Positions 17,943 to 26,890 of a stretch of 64,000 nt of DNA are shown piece after piece. Source of the stretch: Streptomyces sp. A1136 (lineage in GTDB: Bacteria > Actinomycetota > Actinomycetes > Streptomycetales > Streptomycetaceae); assembly GCF_004795055.1 (NCBI RefSeq), contig NZ_SSBJ01000027.1:1-64000 (forward strand), read 5' to 3'. The notes beneath the pieces were generated by a model. That model ran no database searches. It saw only the letters and a list, made by a program, of their open reading frames with translations, and was not told the origin of the DNA. Each line of letters starts with the position of its first letter. Positions within the stretch are counted from its first letter, which is position 1. Both the position numbers and the translations under genes were made by a program.

Positions 17943-18395
17943 TCAAGCCTCCCGCCCGCTGCCTGTCCCACGGGGTGTCACAGCCGTCGCCTCAGGAGGC
18001 TCGGGCGCGAAAACGGCTGTGATCGTCTTGCCGGCAGGGGTGACGTCGATCGAGAGGCTGTCCGTGAGCCGATTGCTGATCATCCAACCGAAGCCGCCGG
18101 GCTGTTCGGGTTCCCAGGGCTGCTCCTCGGGTAAACACGGCGAGGAGTCGGACACGTCCACGACGATGGCCCCGAGGCTGATACTGACGCTGAAGCCCGA
18201 AAGACCCCCCGTGTGACGGTGGGCATTGGTGACCAACTCGGAGACGACCATCAAGACGTCGGCGACACGTTCCGGGGAAGCGTGCGCCTCGGCGAGCACC
18301 GCGCGCGCCAACCGGCGGGCCGAGGCACAAGTGATCCCGGCTCCGGTAAGAGGGGGTGCGGTGGGACGTCGGAGGGTTTCGGCCATGCCCGCCAT
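17943..18395 (-). CDS. ATP-binding protein, RsbW/SpoIIAB-like
   Basis: This 150-residue protein is of the stand-alone GHKL kinase-fold type that is abundant in Streptomyces. The N box is VSELVTNAHRH (~49-59), the G1 region DVSDSSPCLPEE (~80-91) and the G2 region GGFGWMISNRLTD (~99-111). Such proteins act as anti-sigma or partner-switching kinases, but no sigma or anti-anti-sigma gene is adjacent. It starts at ATG 18395 with AGGGG close by; ATG 18386 is an alternative. It is convergent with the AraC gene at 16893. Confidence 0.85.
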   Translation of the reverse strand: MAGMAETLRRPTAPPLTGAGITCASARRLARAVLAEAHASPERVADVLMVVSELVTNAHRHTGGLSGFSVSISLGAIVVDVSDSSPCLPEEQPWEPEQPGGFGWMISNRLTDSLSIDVTPAGKTITAVFAPEPPEATAVTPRGTGSGREA

Positions 18396-18674
18396 CTACC
18401 CCTGAAGCCATTACATTCACCCCTCTGGAGGTGTTCGTTTTTCGGACTACGTCCCTGCTGGCCAGAGGGCGTAGGACAAATAGCGAAGTGCGGAAGCGGC
18501 GCACGGGGCCCACCGGCCGGCGGGGCAGCCGCCGAGCCGCACCAAGGGGCGCCCGCCTCCGCGCCGGCCGTGGCCATGGGAGTTCGGGAGCTCGGCCGGC
18601 CGAGCCGACGCAGCGCCAGTCGCGTCGCGGGTCCCGGGAGGCCTGCTGTCAGAGGCGTGTGTCAGAGTCTGCGC

Positions 18675-19592
18675 ATGCTTGAGGTCGTGGTGAAGACGGA
18701 GAACCGGGAGCGGCACGTCCGCGTGTCCGCCGAGAAGCTGGCAGGGCTGGTCCGGCGAATCGGTGGTGGGGGTGACCGGTTTCTGGTGGTCCAGCGGATA
18801 CCCGACCTGCCTGACGTCTTCGCCCAGGTGTGGCACAGCGCCGGGGGTGACTACACGCTGGAACACCGTGACGGTGCCGCGGACCGGCAGTTCCAGGCGA
18901 TGGTCGACGGGCCGGAGGCCGTGATCGCGGCGATGACCGGCTGGGGCCGCCAGGAGGCGGAATGGGGCGCCGGGCTGTCTTGGTCGCTGCTGGACATGGG
19001 TCCCGTGCCCGACGTGCCGCCGCTCGATCTCCGCGAAGACGAGCGGGAGGAGTTGGAGAAGCGCGTCCGGGAGGTGTTGCGTGGCGGCTATACCTCCCGC
19101 GCCGAACTGGCCGAGCTCGCCGAGGAGTACCTGGTCACCGCTGACCACCGGCCCGTCTCGCGCGAGCAGGCACAGGCGATGGCCGACCGGCTGTGGCTGG
19201 AACAGGTCGCGGAGCAGGCCGAATGGCAGGGTGAGACGGACCCTGAGCGGCTGACCCGCGCGTTCACCGCCCTGCAGGATGCCGGTATCACGGCTCGCGA
19301 GAACTTCACCTGCTGCCGTAGCTGTGGCCAGTCCGAGATCGGTGGTGAGGGCGGCCCCGACGCCCGCGGCTTCGTCTACTTCCACACCCAGTGCACGGAC
19401 TCCGCCGCAGCCGGCCACGGACTGATGCTCCTCTACGGCGGCTTCGACGGCTCGTCCGAGACCACCGCAGCCATCGGCCACGAGGTCGTGGCCGCACTCG
19501 AAGCAGTCGGTCTCCACTCGGAGTGGGACCATGACCCGGACCGCGCCATCACCGTCACCCCTCTGGACTGGCGCCGCCGCCTGGTCGGCTAG
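18675..19592 (+). CDS. DUF6891 domain-containing protein
   Basis: The product has 305 residues. The first ~100 form a separate N-terminal part containing RFLVVQRIPDLPDVFAQVWH. The C-terminal ~190 contain FTALQDAGITARENFTCCRS, CGQSEIGGE, ARGFVYFHTQCTDSAA and LLYGGFDGSSETTAAIGHEV, the pattern of DUF6891 proteins. The CCRSC cysteines may bind metal. The ATG at 18675 has a poor ribosome site; no better start is in frame. It converges on the DUF3291 gene. No function is known. Confidence 0.8.
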   Translation: MLEVVVKTENRERHVRVSAEKLAGLVRRIGGGGDRFLVVQRIPDLPDVFAQVWHSAGGDYTLEHRDGAADRQFQAMVDGPEAVIAAMTGWGRQEAEWGAGLSWSLLDMGPVPDVPPLDLREDEREELEKRVREVLRGGYTSRAELAELAEEYLVTADHRPVSREQAQAMADRLWLEQVAEQAEWQGETDPERLTRAFTALQDAGITARENFTCCRSCGQSEIGGEGGPDARGFVYFHTQCTDSAAAGHGLMLLYGGFDGSSETTAAIGHEVVAALEAVGLHSEWDHDPDRAITVTPLDWRRRLVG

Positions 19593-19640
19593 GGACGACC
19601 GGCACACAGCAGACCCACATGAGGAGTAAGGCCTCCCTTG

Positions 19641-20198
19641 TCAGTGGACCTGGTCGCCCTTCGGCCCGAAGCCTTTGATCCCGGTCGGCGTTCCGTCCGG
19701 CGCGAACGAGTGGTGGAAGGTGAACGCGTGCGGCGCGGAGCCGTGGTCGTGGAGGTGCTCCAGCCTGGAAACCCCGTCCTGCCATGTGGGTATCACGCCG
19801 TCGGAGACCCACCAGAACACGTAACTCGGGTGCCCCGTTCTCTCGAACCAGTCGTAACGCCTGTTCAGTGCCTCCCGGTGCAGACCGGAGTAGATGGCGT
19901 CGAAGGCGGGCCGCAGGTCGGTCCAGAGTGAGAGGGTCGCGGCCAAGGCGGTGGTTTCCGCCGTACGACCCTTGCCGTACCAAGTCGGTACGGCGAACTC
20001 TCCCCATGCACCCCAGTCCGCCTCGAAGAGCACGCCCCGACCACCGTCAGCCGCTTCAGCACGCGCGAGGTATCCGGGGTGCCGGCCGATCCGCCCGTAG
20101 ACGGCCTCACCAATCTCGTAGAACTCGCGCATGCGAGGTGCGGCATCGGCGAGAGGCGACTTCAGGACGCCGAATGTGTACAGAGCAAGATGGGGCAT
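19641..20198 (-). CDS. DUF3291 domain-containing protein
   Basis: This 185-residue protein starts MPHLALYTFGVLKSPLADAA and carries FEADWGAWGEFAVPTWYGKG and FERTGHPSYVFWWVSDGVIP. This is the ferredoxin-like (dimeric alpha-beta barrel) DUF3291 family, related in fold to small monooxygenases. The ATG at 20198 has an excellent AGGGAG ribosome site, so the upstream ATG is not used. It stands alone. The reaction is unknown. Confidence 0.85.
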   Translation of the reverse strand: MPHLALYTFGVLKSPLADAAPRMREFYEIGEAVYGRIGRHPGYLARAEAADGGRGVLFEADWGAWGEFAVPTWYGKGRTAETTALAATLSLWTDLRPAFDAIYSGLHREALNRRYDWFERTGHPSYVFWWVSDGVIPTWQDGVSRLEHLHDHGSAPHAFTFHHSFAPDGTPTGIKGFGPKGDQVH

Positions 20199-20698
20199 GC
20201 GTCTCTCCCTGGTCGGGGGCATCTGGTGCGGAGCCGGTTCGGCGGCTTACGCATGGCCGCGAGGGTTCGTGGAGCGTGACCGACCCACGCCGTCATAGGT
20301 GGCTCAGCCTGACGGAACCCCGTGCGACGGTGGGAAACCATCGAAGGGGAGATGAAGGTAACTCCTCTGCGCGGCCACGTCGAAGTTGCGTTTTTCTTGT
20401 CCAAGTGGCTTCTTGGTCAGGGCACTTCGGGAGCCGGTCCGGTGGGACCCCCTGTCGTCGCGAAAGCCCGAATTCGCCTGCCACATCCGACGTTTCCGGA
20501 CCTGCCCTTCCGGCGCCCGCCCACGATCCGCGGAGCATCCCCAGGCGCCGGCGCCCGGGACTCGCGCGCCCGGTAGCCGGTAGCCGCAGGTAGGTCAGCT
20601 CGGAAGATGCCTCGCACGCCGGGTACGCCCTGGGCTGACCCACGGGCTCGACCCTGGCGGCGGAGTCCGCCGTCACACACGGCAGCACGCATGAGAAA
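20199..20698. other. Intergenic stretch, no supported gene
   Basis: The gap lies between the divergently oriented DUF3291 gene and rox. A 60-codon minus-strand frame (20304-20486) is hydrophilic, without a ribosome site or family. I see no gene. Confidence 0.35.
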
Positions 20699-20727
20699 GG
20701 CAAGGAGGTCGTTTCCCACTCCTTGCC
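20699..20727. promoter_or_regulatory. 9-bp inverted repeat upstream of rox
   Basis: GGCAAGGAG at 20699-20707 and CTCCTTGCC at 20719-20727 form a perfect 9-bp inverted repeat around an 11-base spacer. It lies 22 bp before the RAE-like hairpin. An AT-rich AAGATATAGC follows, which could be part of a -10 region. The repeat suits a dimeric repressor or activator. No dedicated regulator gene is adjacent. Confidence 0.5.
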
Positions 20728-20749
20728 ACTATCAAGATATAGCGCACAG

Positions 20750-20770
20750 GGGGCCTTGCGGCAAGGCCCC
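20750..20770 (+). promoter_or_regulatory. Rifamycin-associated element (RAE)
   Basis: GGGGCCTTG (20750-20758), loop CGG, then CAAGGCCCC (20762-20770) form a perfect 9-bp hairpin. As I recall it, the published RAE is a ~19-20 bp inverted repeat of the form GGGGCTTGC-GGCAAGGCCCC. It lies upstream of rifamycin-inactivating genes in Actinobacteria and is needed for induction by rifamycins. This copy is almost the same and lies 143 bp before the rox ATG. It is therefore more likely an induction element than a plain terminator. Confidence 0.8.
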
Positions 20771-20913
20771 GGGCATGCTGCAGAATTCCCCCTCGACCCG
20801 GAAAACGGCCGGAAATCGGTGATTGACGAAGTACGTGCGCATTCGACGGCCCACGGGTGGTCGGCGGCCACACAGCAGCCGGGCGTTGGCAACACGCTCG
20901 ATGGGGGTTTCTC

Positions 20914-22389
20914 ATGACGAAGACAGACACGGCCTTGAACGCGGACCTGGACGCGGACCTGGACGCGGACGTGATCGTGGCCGGTGGCGGCCCGACCGGC
21001 CTGATGCTGGCTCGCGAGCTGCGCCTGCACGGCGTGCGGGTGCTCGTGCTGGAGAAGGAGACGGAACCGACCCAGCAGTCCCGCGCCCAAGGGCTGCACG
21101 CCCGCAGCATCGAGGTCATGGCACAGCGCGGACTGCTGGACCGGTTCCTCGCACTCGGCAAGCAGATCACGGCCGGCGGATTCTTCGCCGGACTCGCCAA
21201 GTCCTGGCCGCATCGGATGGACACCGCGCATGCGTACGTCCTCCACATCCCGCAGACCACCACCGAACGGCTGCTGACCGAGCACGCCGTCCAGGCCGGC
21301 GCCGAAATCCGGCGCGGCTGCGAGGTGACCGGGCTGGACCAGGACGACCGCGGGGTGAGCGTCGAGCTGGCCGACGGCACACGGCTGCGCTCGCGCTACG
21401 TCGTCGGCTGCGACGGCGGGCGCAGCAGGGTGCGCAAGCTCCTCGGTGTCGCCTTCCCAGGCGAGCCGTCCCGCGTCGAGACGCTGCTGGGCGTGATGAA
21501 GCTGGACGTGGAACCGCAGACGCTGGCCGCCGTGACGGCGGAAGTGCGCAAGACCGAACTGCGTTTCGGTGCCATGCCTTTGGAGGACGGGGAGTACCGG
21601 GTCATCGTCCCCGCCGAGGGGGTTGCGGAGGACCGTGCCACCGCGCCGACCTTGGAGGAGTTCAAGCAACAACTGTGGGCGTACGGCGGCACCGACTTCG
21701 GCGCGCACTCACCGCGCTGGCTCTCCCGCTTCGGTGACGCGACCCGGCAGGCCGAACAGTATCGAGTCGGCCGGGTGCTGCTGGCCGGCGACGCGGCCCA
21801 CATCCATCCGCCTACGGGCGGCCAGGGCCTCAACCTCGGCTTCCAGGACGCGTTCAACCTGGGCTGGAAGCTGGCCGCGGTGGTCTGCGGCTGGGCACCG
21901 GAAGGCCTGCTCGACAGCTACCACGCCGAACGGCACCCGGTGGCGGCCGACGTACTGGACAACACCCGCGCGCAGATCCAGCTGATGTCATCCGAGCCGG
22001 GTGCGCAGGCCGTGCGCCGGCTGATGGCGGAACTGGTGGAATTCGAGGAAGTGAACCGGTACCTCATCGAGAAGATCACCGCGATCGCGATCCGCTACGA
22101 CTTCGGTATGGGTCACGACCTCCTCGGCCGCCGGCTGCGGGACGTCCGGCTGAAGCGGGGGCGCCTGTACGACCTGACGCACGAGGGCCGCGGCCTGCTC
22201 CTGGACCAGACCGGCCGCCTCTCGGTGGCGGGCTGGACGGACCGCGTCGACCACGTCGTCGACGTCAGCGAGGAACTCGACGCGCCCGCTGTACTGCTGC
22301 GCCCGGACGGCCACGTCGCCTGGGTCGGCGAGGACCAGCAGGACCTCCTCGCCCACCTCCCCGTCTGGTTCGGCACCGCCACGACCTGA
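20914..22389 (+). CDS. rox: Rifampicin monooxygenase (FAD-dependent)
   Basis: This 491-residue class A flavoprotein monooxygenase uses NADPH and O2 to hydroxylate the rifamycin naphthyl ring, which linearises and inactivates the drug. It has the FAD motif VIVAGGGPTGLMLARELRLH, the GCDGGRSRVRKLLG motif near 155 and GDAAHIHPPTGGQGLNLGFQ near 290. The sequence follows Streptomyces Rox nearly line by line, including ETLLGVMKLDVEP and DYHVDVSEELD-like C-terminal stretches. It is ~16 residues longer at the N-terminus because of a small Asp-Leu-Asp-Ala repeat. The ATG at 20914 follows GGGGG. An RAE-like hairpin lies upstream. Predicted outcome: rifamycin resistance. Confidence 0.93.
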   Translation: MTKTDTALNADLDADLDADVIVAGGGPTGLMLARELRLHGVRVLVLEKETEPTQQSRAQGLHARSIEVMAQRGLLDRFLALGKQITAGGFFAGLAKSWPHRMDTAHAYVLHIPQTTTERLLTEHAVQAGAEIRRGCEVTGLDQDDRGVSVELADGTRLRSRYVVGCDGGRSRVRKLLGVAFPGEPSRVETLLGVMKLDVEPQTLAAVTAEVRKTELRFGAMPLEDGEYRVIVPAEGVAEDRATAPTLEEFKQQLWAYGGTDFGAHSPRWLSRFGDATRQAEQYRVGRVLLAGDAAHIHPPTGGQGLNLGFQDAFNLGWKLAAVVCGWAPEGLLDSYHAERHPVAADVLDNTRAQIQLMSSEPGAQAVRRLMAELVEFEEVNRYLIEKITAIAIRYDFGMGHDLLGRRLRDVRLKRGRLYDLTHEGRGLLLDQTGRLSVAGWTDRVDHVVDVSEELDAPAVLLRPDGHVAWVGEDQQDLLAHLPVWFGTATT

Positions 22390-22407
22390 CCGCACAACTG
22401 CTGTCCG

Positions 22408-22438
22408 CCCCGGCCTCCCTGCCGCCCCGGGGCCGGGG
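22408..22438. terminator. Hairpin terminator between rox and the alcohol dehydrogenase
   Basis: CCCCGGCC at 22408-22415 pairs with GGCCGGGG at 22431-22438 around a 15-base loop. It lies 19 bp past the rox stop and between convergent genes, so it can serve both directions. Confidence 0.6.
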
Positions 22439-22558
22439 GCCCAGCACGAGGGCGAATGCCCGGGCGGCCACACCCCCAAGGGTCACCCCAGGGGCGACGC
22501 GCTGTGCCCCAGGCATGTCGCCGGCGCCACCGCTCACCGCGGCCGTCGGTCGGGCGGG

Positions 22559-23584
22559 TCAGCCGGTCGTGAGCACCATCCGGAAACGTGCCGCACCCGA
22601 AAGCATCTTCCGGTAGGCACCTTCGGCCTCTGTCAGCGGCACGGTCTCCACCATGGGCCGAATGCCGTGCAGAACGCTGAACGCCATGGTGTCCTGCACG
22701 TCCTGTGCGCTGCCGGACGGGTGCCCACGTACGGTCCTGCCGCGCATGATCAGCTGGAGCGGGCTGACGCCCAGCGGGTCGGGGCTCGCTCCGATGACGA
22801 CGAGTTCGCCTCGGTGCGTCATGCCGTCGACCGTTGCCGCGATGGCCTCGGAGCTTCCGGCCGTGGCCAGTACGGCCTTGGCACCGCCCAGGGACAGGAG
22901 GGATTCCGCGACCGGTGTGGGTCCCGTGCTGTCGATGTAGTGGTGCGCTCCCAGTTGCTTGGCGAACTCGGCCTTCTCCGTACCCCGGGCGATGGCCACG
23001 GTCTCGAAACCCATGGCCACCGCGTATTGGACTCCCAGGTGACCGAGTCCACCGATGCCCAGGACGGCCACGAGGTCGCCGGGCCGGGCGGAGCTGCGTC
23101 GCAGGCCGTTGTACGTGGTGACGCCCGCGCAAGCCATGGGACCCGCGTCGGAAGCCTGCAGGGCGTCGGGTATCCGGGCCAGGGCGTCGATCGGTGCGAT
23201 CACGGCCTCGGCGAATCCTCCGTCGTAGGCGTAGCCGGGAATCTTGAGGTTGTCACAGACGATGAAGTCGCCCTGCCGGCAGGGAGTGCAGTGACCACAA
23301 CTCCCTCCGAACCATCCCACCGTGACCCGGTCCCCCACGTTCCAATTGCCCGCCTCGGCTCCTTCTCCGAGTTCCTCGATGCGCCCGGCGACCTCGTGGC
23401 CCGGAACCAGAGGGAACCGCGTGCCGGGCATGCCGCCGTTCACGAAGATGGCGTCACTGTGGCAGATTCCGCAGGCCTCGACCGCGATCCGCACGTGACG
23501 GGGGCCCGGACGCGATACCTCGCGCTCGACGATCCGGAAGGACCCGTTCGCGGTGTCGACCTGTGCGGCTCGATAGGTACTCAT
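22559..23584 (-). CDS. Zinc-dependent alcohol dehydrogenase
   Basis: This 341-residue medium-chain dehydrogenase has a catalytic zinc site CGICHSD (~38-44) with GHEVAGRIEE (~62-71) and four structural-zinc Cys in SCGHCTPCRQGDFIVCDN. The nucleotide motif is VLGIGGLGHLGVQYAVAMG (~175-193). It is closest to the propanol-preferring Adh group acting on primary alcohols or aldehydes. The ATG at 23584 has GGAG. It may be co-transcribed with the SRPBCC gene 58 bp upstream. Confidence 0.92.
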   Translation of the reverse strand: MSTYRAAQVDTANGSFRIVEREVSRPGPRHVRIAVEACGICHSDAIFVNGGMPGTRFPLVPGHEVAGRIEELGEGAEAGNWNVGDRVTVGWFGGSCGHCTPCRQGDFIVCDNLKIPGYAYDGGFAEAVIAPIDALARIPDALQASDAGPMACAGVTTYNGLRRSSARPGDLVAVLGIGGLGHLGVQYAVAMGFETVAIARGTEKAEFAKQLGAHHYIDSTGPTPVAESLLSLGGAKAVLATAGSSEAIAATVDGMTHRGELVVIGASPDPLGVSPLQLIMRGRTVRGHPSGSAQDVQDTMAFSVLHGIRPMVETVPLTEAEGAYRKMLSGAARFRMVLTTG

Positions 23585-23642
23585 GCGTTTCTCCGGTGCC
23601 GGGAGCGGGTTGTGGGCGCGGTCCTCTACAGGCGCGATGCGA

Positions 23643-24065
23643 CTACGTGGTGTGCAGCGGTTCCCTGAACGACTTACGGAACACCGGCCCGGCGAAGGGA
23701 ATGATCGAGGACGTTATTTTTGCCTTGAGCGAGGTGGGGTGCCGTTCGAGTCTGACGTCGACGCGAGTGCCGTTCTCCGTGGGAGTCATCTGGAACTGCC
23801 AGCCACCCGAGCCGAAGGGCACCGAGTCGCGAGTGGTGACGTCGACCCTCTGCGTCGCGGAGTCCCATTCATAGCGTGCGCGCTCCCATGACTTGTCGTT
23901 CCCCTCGGTCACCTCCGCCCAGGTATCGCCCCGCTCGTGCACCTGGAAGTGCTCGGCATCGATGGACGGCCACTCCTCGACGCGGGAGGGGCTGAAGTTC
24001 GTCAGCACTCCCATCACCTCGGCTGGGCTCATCGAGGAGTTCACGTGGAAGTGTAGGGATGGCAT
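23643..24065 (-). CDS. SRPBCC family protein
   Basis: This 140-residue protein has the START/Bet v1-like pattern. It starts LHFHVNSSMSPAEVMGVLTN, has an alternating strand set (TWAEVTEGNDKSWERARYEW; WQFQMTPTENGTRVDVRLER) and ends with a long helix. These small helix-grip proteins bind hydrophobic ligands. The ATG at 24065 has an AGGGAG site. It precedes the alcohol dehydrogenase on the same strand with a 58-bp gap. Ligand unknown. Confidence 0.82.
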   Translation of the reverse strand: MPSLHFHVNSSMSPAEVMGVLTNFSPSRVEEWPSIDAEHFQVHERGDTWAEVTEGNDKSWERARYEWDSATQRVDVTTRDSVPFGSGGWQFQMTPTENGTRVDVRLERHPTSLKAKITSSIIPFAGPVFRKSFREPLHTT

Positions 24066-24386
24066 GACCTACTCCCTGGTTCGGAAAAACCGTTTCTGCC
24101 CGGCAGCCTCGGTGCGCATCTCGTCCGGTGCCTTGGCTTTGCAGGCCCCGGGGCAGGCTCACCGACCTGAACGGCCCATTTTTCAGGATGCACCTTCGCC
24201 CGGCACTCCGCACGAGGAGGTGCCTGGCAGGCAGGGCACCGTGCCCACTCACGGGCGTGGAGCGTGTCTTTGAGTGATGCCTCGACGACGCATGGTTATC
24301 CTCGCTGGAGGGCGCACCGTGTGGCTCCTGCGCAACGGTTGATCCCGCTGTCCGGACCGGCAGGACGTGTCCCCATAGGAGTTCCC
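24066..24386. other. Divergent promoter region
   Basis: Non-coding gap between the SRPBCC gene (leftward) and the DUF3533-like gene (rightward). It must hold both promoters. No clear palindrome was noticed. Confidence 0.4.
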
Positions 24387-25691
24387 ATGACGTCGGCGGG
24401 TTCCGGAAAGCAGGAGGCGCCCGCAGGCTCCTTCGCTGTGGCGCGTAGGGGAAAAATCTGGTTGGTGCCGACTGTCCTGTGCGCTTTGGTCGCACTGTTC
24501 CTGACGCTGCTTTACATGGGTGGCATCCTCAACCCTCAAGGGAACCTGCGCCGCCTGCCGATCGCCCTGGTCAACGCGGACCAGGGACCGCCGCTGCCGG
24601 GACAAGGACAGACGTTGGGCGCGCGGGTGAGCCAGTCGGTCATCGCGGCGACCCCGGCAGGCACCGTGGATTGGCGTCGGCTCAGCCAGGCTCAGATGCA
24701 GGATCAACTGGCGTCGGGCAAGGTGTACGGCGCCTTGGTCATCCCAGCGGACTTCACCGGCTCGGTGGCGGCCCTGGCAACCCCCCGGGGCACGACACGG
24801 CCCACCCTCACCGTCCTGACCAACCCCGGGCTGGGCAGCCTCGGCTCCTCTTTGGCCAGCCAGATCACCCAGCGTGCGGCTCATCAAGCCTCCCTGGAGA
24901 TCGGCCGACAGCTGGTGAGCCAGGCAACCGTCGCGGGTGCCGACGCCACGACCCGTACGCTCCTGGGCGACCCGATCACCGTGACCACCCGGGTGGGTCA
25001 CCCCATCGGCAGACACAGCGGCCTCGGCCTGACCGCGTTCTACTTCGCCCTGCTTCTGGTGCTCACCGGGTTCATCGGCGGAAACATCATCAACAGCGGC
25101 GTCGACGCGGCCCTGGGTTACACCGACAACGAGATCGGGCCCTGGCACACCCGGCGGCCGACCGTGCCGATCAGCCGCACCCAGACACTGCTGCTGAAAA
25201 TGATCATGACAGCGGGAATCACCGTCCTCACCACCAGCCTGCTGATGATCGCCGCGATCGGGATTCTGGGCATGGACGCATCTCACCTGCCGCTGCTGTG
25301 GATCTTCTCCTACTGCGCGAGCTTGGCCGTGGGTCTGGGAGTGCAGGCCATCAACGCGGCCTTCGGCGGGATCGGCCAGGTGGTGTCCATGTTCGTCTTC
25401 ATCGCCTTGGCCCTGCCGTCCTCGGGGGCGACGATTCCCCTCCATGCCGTTCCGGGTTTCTACCGTTTCCTGGCGCTGTTCGAACCGATGCGCCAACTGA
25501 GCGGCGGCGTACGGGCCATCCTCTACTTCGACGCCCGGGCTTACGCCGGCCTGACCCGCGGCTGGGTCATGATCGCCATCGGCGTCGCCGTCGCCCTGCT
25601 GTTCGGCTTCGCCATGACCCTCTACTACGACCGCAAGGGGCTGCACCGCCTGATCGCGCGGGCTGCCGCGACGTCCGACGAGGCACCGTGA
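24387..25691 (+). CDS. DUF3533/YhgE-Pip-like ABC-2 membrane protein
   Basis: The product has 434 residues. One N-terminal membrane helix (WLVPTVLCALVALFLTLLYM, ~30-50) is followed by a ~170-residue extracytoplasmic part (LPIALVNADQGPPLPGQGQT). Then come five to six helices from ~210 to 420 (FALLLVLTGFIGGNIINSGV, ITVLTTSLLMIAAIGILGMD). This layout is that of YhgE/Pip- or DUF3533-type ABC-2-like permeases. Those proteins act in export or phage/bacteriocin sensitivity. No ATPase is adjacent. The ATG at 24387 has TAGGAG. Confidence 0.83.
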   Translation: MTSAGSGKQEAPAGSFAVARRGKIWLVPTVLCALVALFLTLLYMGGILNPQGNLRRLPIALVNADQGPPLPGQGQTLGARVSQSVIAATPAGTVDWRRLSQAQMQDQLASGKVYGALVIPADFTGSVAALATPRGTTRPTLTVLTNPGLGSLGSSLASQITQRAAHQASLEIGRQLVSQATVAGADATTRTLLGDPITVTTRVGHPIGRHSGLGLTAFYFALLLVLTGFIGGNIINSGVDAALGYTDNEIGPWHTRRPTVPISRTQTLLLKMIMTAGITVLTTSLLMIAAIGILGMDASHLPLLWIFSYCASLAVGLGVQAINAAFGGIGQVVSMFVFIALALPSSGATIPLHAVPGFYRFLALFEPMRQLSGGVRAILYFDARAYAGLTRGWVMIAIGVAVALLFGFAMTLYYDRKGLHRLIARAAATSDEAP

Positions 25692-25972
25692 TCGGCACCG
25701 GGCCCCCCGAGAGTCCGCACACCGCTCAGCCGCAGCCTGTCGAAGGGACTCACCCGCGCCCGCCGGGTCTCGCTGCACGGCGCCCCGTCCGAGCCGGCTG
25801 TGGAGGCGCGTAGCTCTCGACAGCCAATGCGGACGTCCGCTCCGCCTACGGCAGCCGGCCGACCTCGGTCGGTTGTTCTCCCACCGGCGGGTGATGACGT
25901 CAGCGTAGGTGTCGGCGCCAATCTGTGGCCACCCAGTCGGTTGCTGCGTTCCCCCACTCACCGGAGTCGCAA

Positions 25973-26845
25973 ATGACCTTCGCCTACTCCTCGATCCGGA
26001 CTCGACTCGAAGATGGCGTCCTGTCCGCCACCCTCGACGCCGGCCCCCTCAACCTCCTCGGTGTCGATCTGGTCCGTGACCTGGTCTCCCTCGTGGACAC
26101 GCTCCACAACGACCCCGGTGACGTGCGCGTCGTCGTCATCGACAGCGCCTCGCCGCTCTACTTCTCGGCACACGTGGATCTCACCGCGGTCCCGCAGTAC
26201 ACCGCGGAGGCGGCCAAGGCGGGCGGTCCCGGGGATGCCTCACTCGGCATGTTCTTGCACCGGCTGGCGCGCGTCCCAGTGATCACCATCGCCAAAGTGC
26301 GTGGCCGTGCCCGCGGTGGCGGCAACGAACTCGCCCTGGCCTGCGACATGATCTTCGCTTCGCGCGAGAACGCGGTCTTCGGCCAGTTCGAGTCCGGGAC
26401 CGGCGCCCTGCCCGGCGCCGGCGGCATCCAGCACCTGACCCGGCGACTCGGCCGTGCCCGCGCCATCGAAGCCATCGCCGGCGCGGACGATTTCGACGCC
26501 GACCTCGCCGAACACTACGGCTGGATCAATCGCGCCTTGCCCGACGCCGACTTGGACGGCTTCGTCGAGCGCCTGGCCAAGCGCGTGGCCGGCTTCCCAC
26601 CCGAAGGGGTCCAGGCCGCCAAGCGGGCAATCAACGACCTCACGCTGGCGGAGCCCGCACACATCCGCTCCGATGCCGTCACGTTTCAGGGCCTGATCAA
26701 CCTGCCGGAAACCCGCGAGCGCCTGGGCTACCTGACCGAGCGCGGTCTCCAGCGTATGGGAGAGATCGAACGCGACCTCGGCAAGGCCGTGGCGGAGTAC
26801 GCGGTTGACCGCTCAGCGCGATCCGGTCGGACACCGAGGCAGTAA
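25973..26845 (+). CDS. Enoyl-CoA hydratase/isomerase family protein
   Basis: This 290-residue crotonase-fold protein has the oxyanion region SASPLYFSAHVDL (~60-72) and VRGRARGGGNELALACDMIF (~108-127). The family signature FGQFESGTGALPGAGGIQHL follows at ~135-154. Members add water to, or isomerise, CoA-bound enoyl chains. The second catalytic Glu of true hydratases sits near ESGTGALPGAGG, where a Glu is present but shifted. The ATG at 25973 has CGGAG. It is followed by a strong terminator and probably acts as a single unit. Confidence 0.88.
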   Translation: MTFAYSSIRTRLEDGVLSATLDAGPLNLLGVDLVRDLVSLVDTLHNDPGDVRVVVIDSASPLYFSAHVDLTAVPQYTAEAAKAGGPGDASLGMFLHRLARVPVITIAKVRGRARGGGNELALACDMIFASRENAVFGQFESGTGALPGAGGIQHLTRRLGRARAIEAIAGADDFDADLAEHYGWINRALPDADLDGFVERLAKRVAGFPPEGVQAAKRAINDLTLAEPAHIRSDAVTFQGLINLPETRERLGYLTERGLQRMGEIERDLGKAVAEYAVDRSARSGRTPRQ

Positions 26846-26847
26846 GG

Positions 26848-26884
26848 CCGCGGTGCGGGACGAGTGAGACGCCCCGCACCGCGG
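26848..26884 (+). terminator. Strong hairpin terminator after the enoyl-CoA hydratase gene
   Basis: CCGCGGTGCGGG (26848-26859) and CCCGCACCGCGG (26873-26884) form a perfect 12-bp stem with a 13-base loop. It starts three bases after the stop codon at 26845. There is no T-run, as in many Streptomyces terminators. Confidence 0.75.
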
Positions 26885-26890
26885 GGTGGG

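Noticed and set aside
24249..25961. 570-codon minus-strand frame
   Set aside because: Antisense of the DUF3533-like membrane protein gene; its product is Gln/His/Arg-rich and has no domain.
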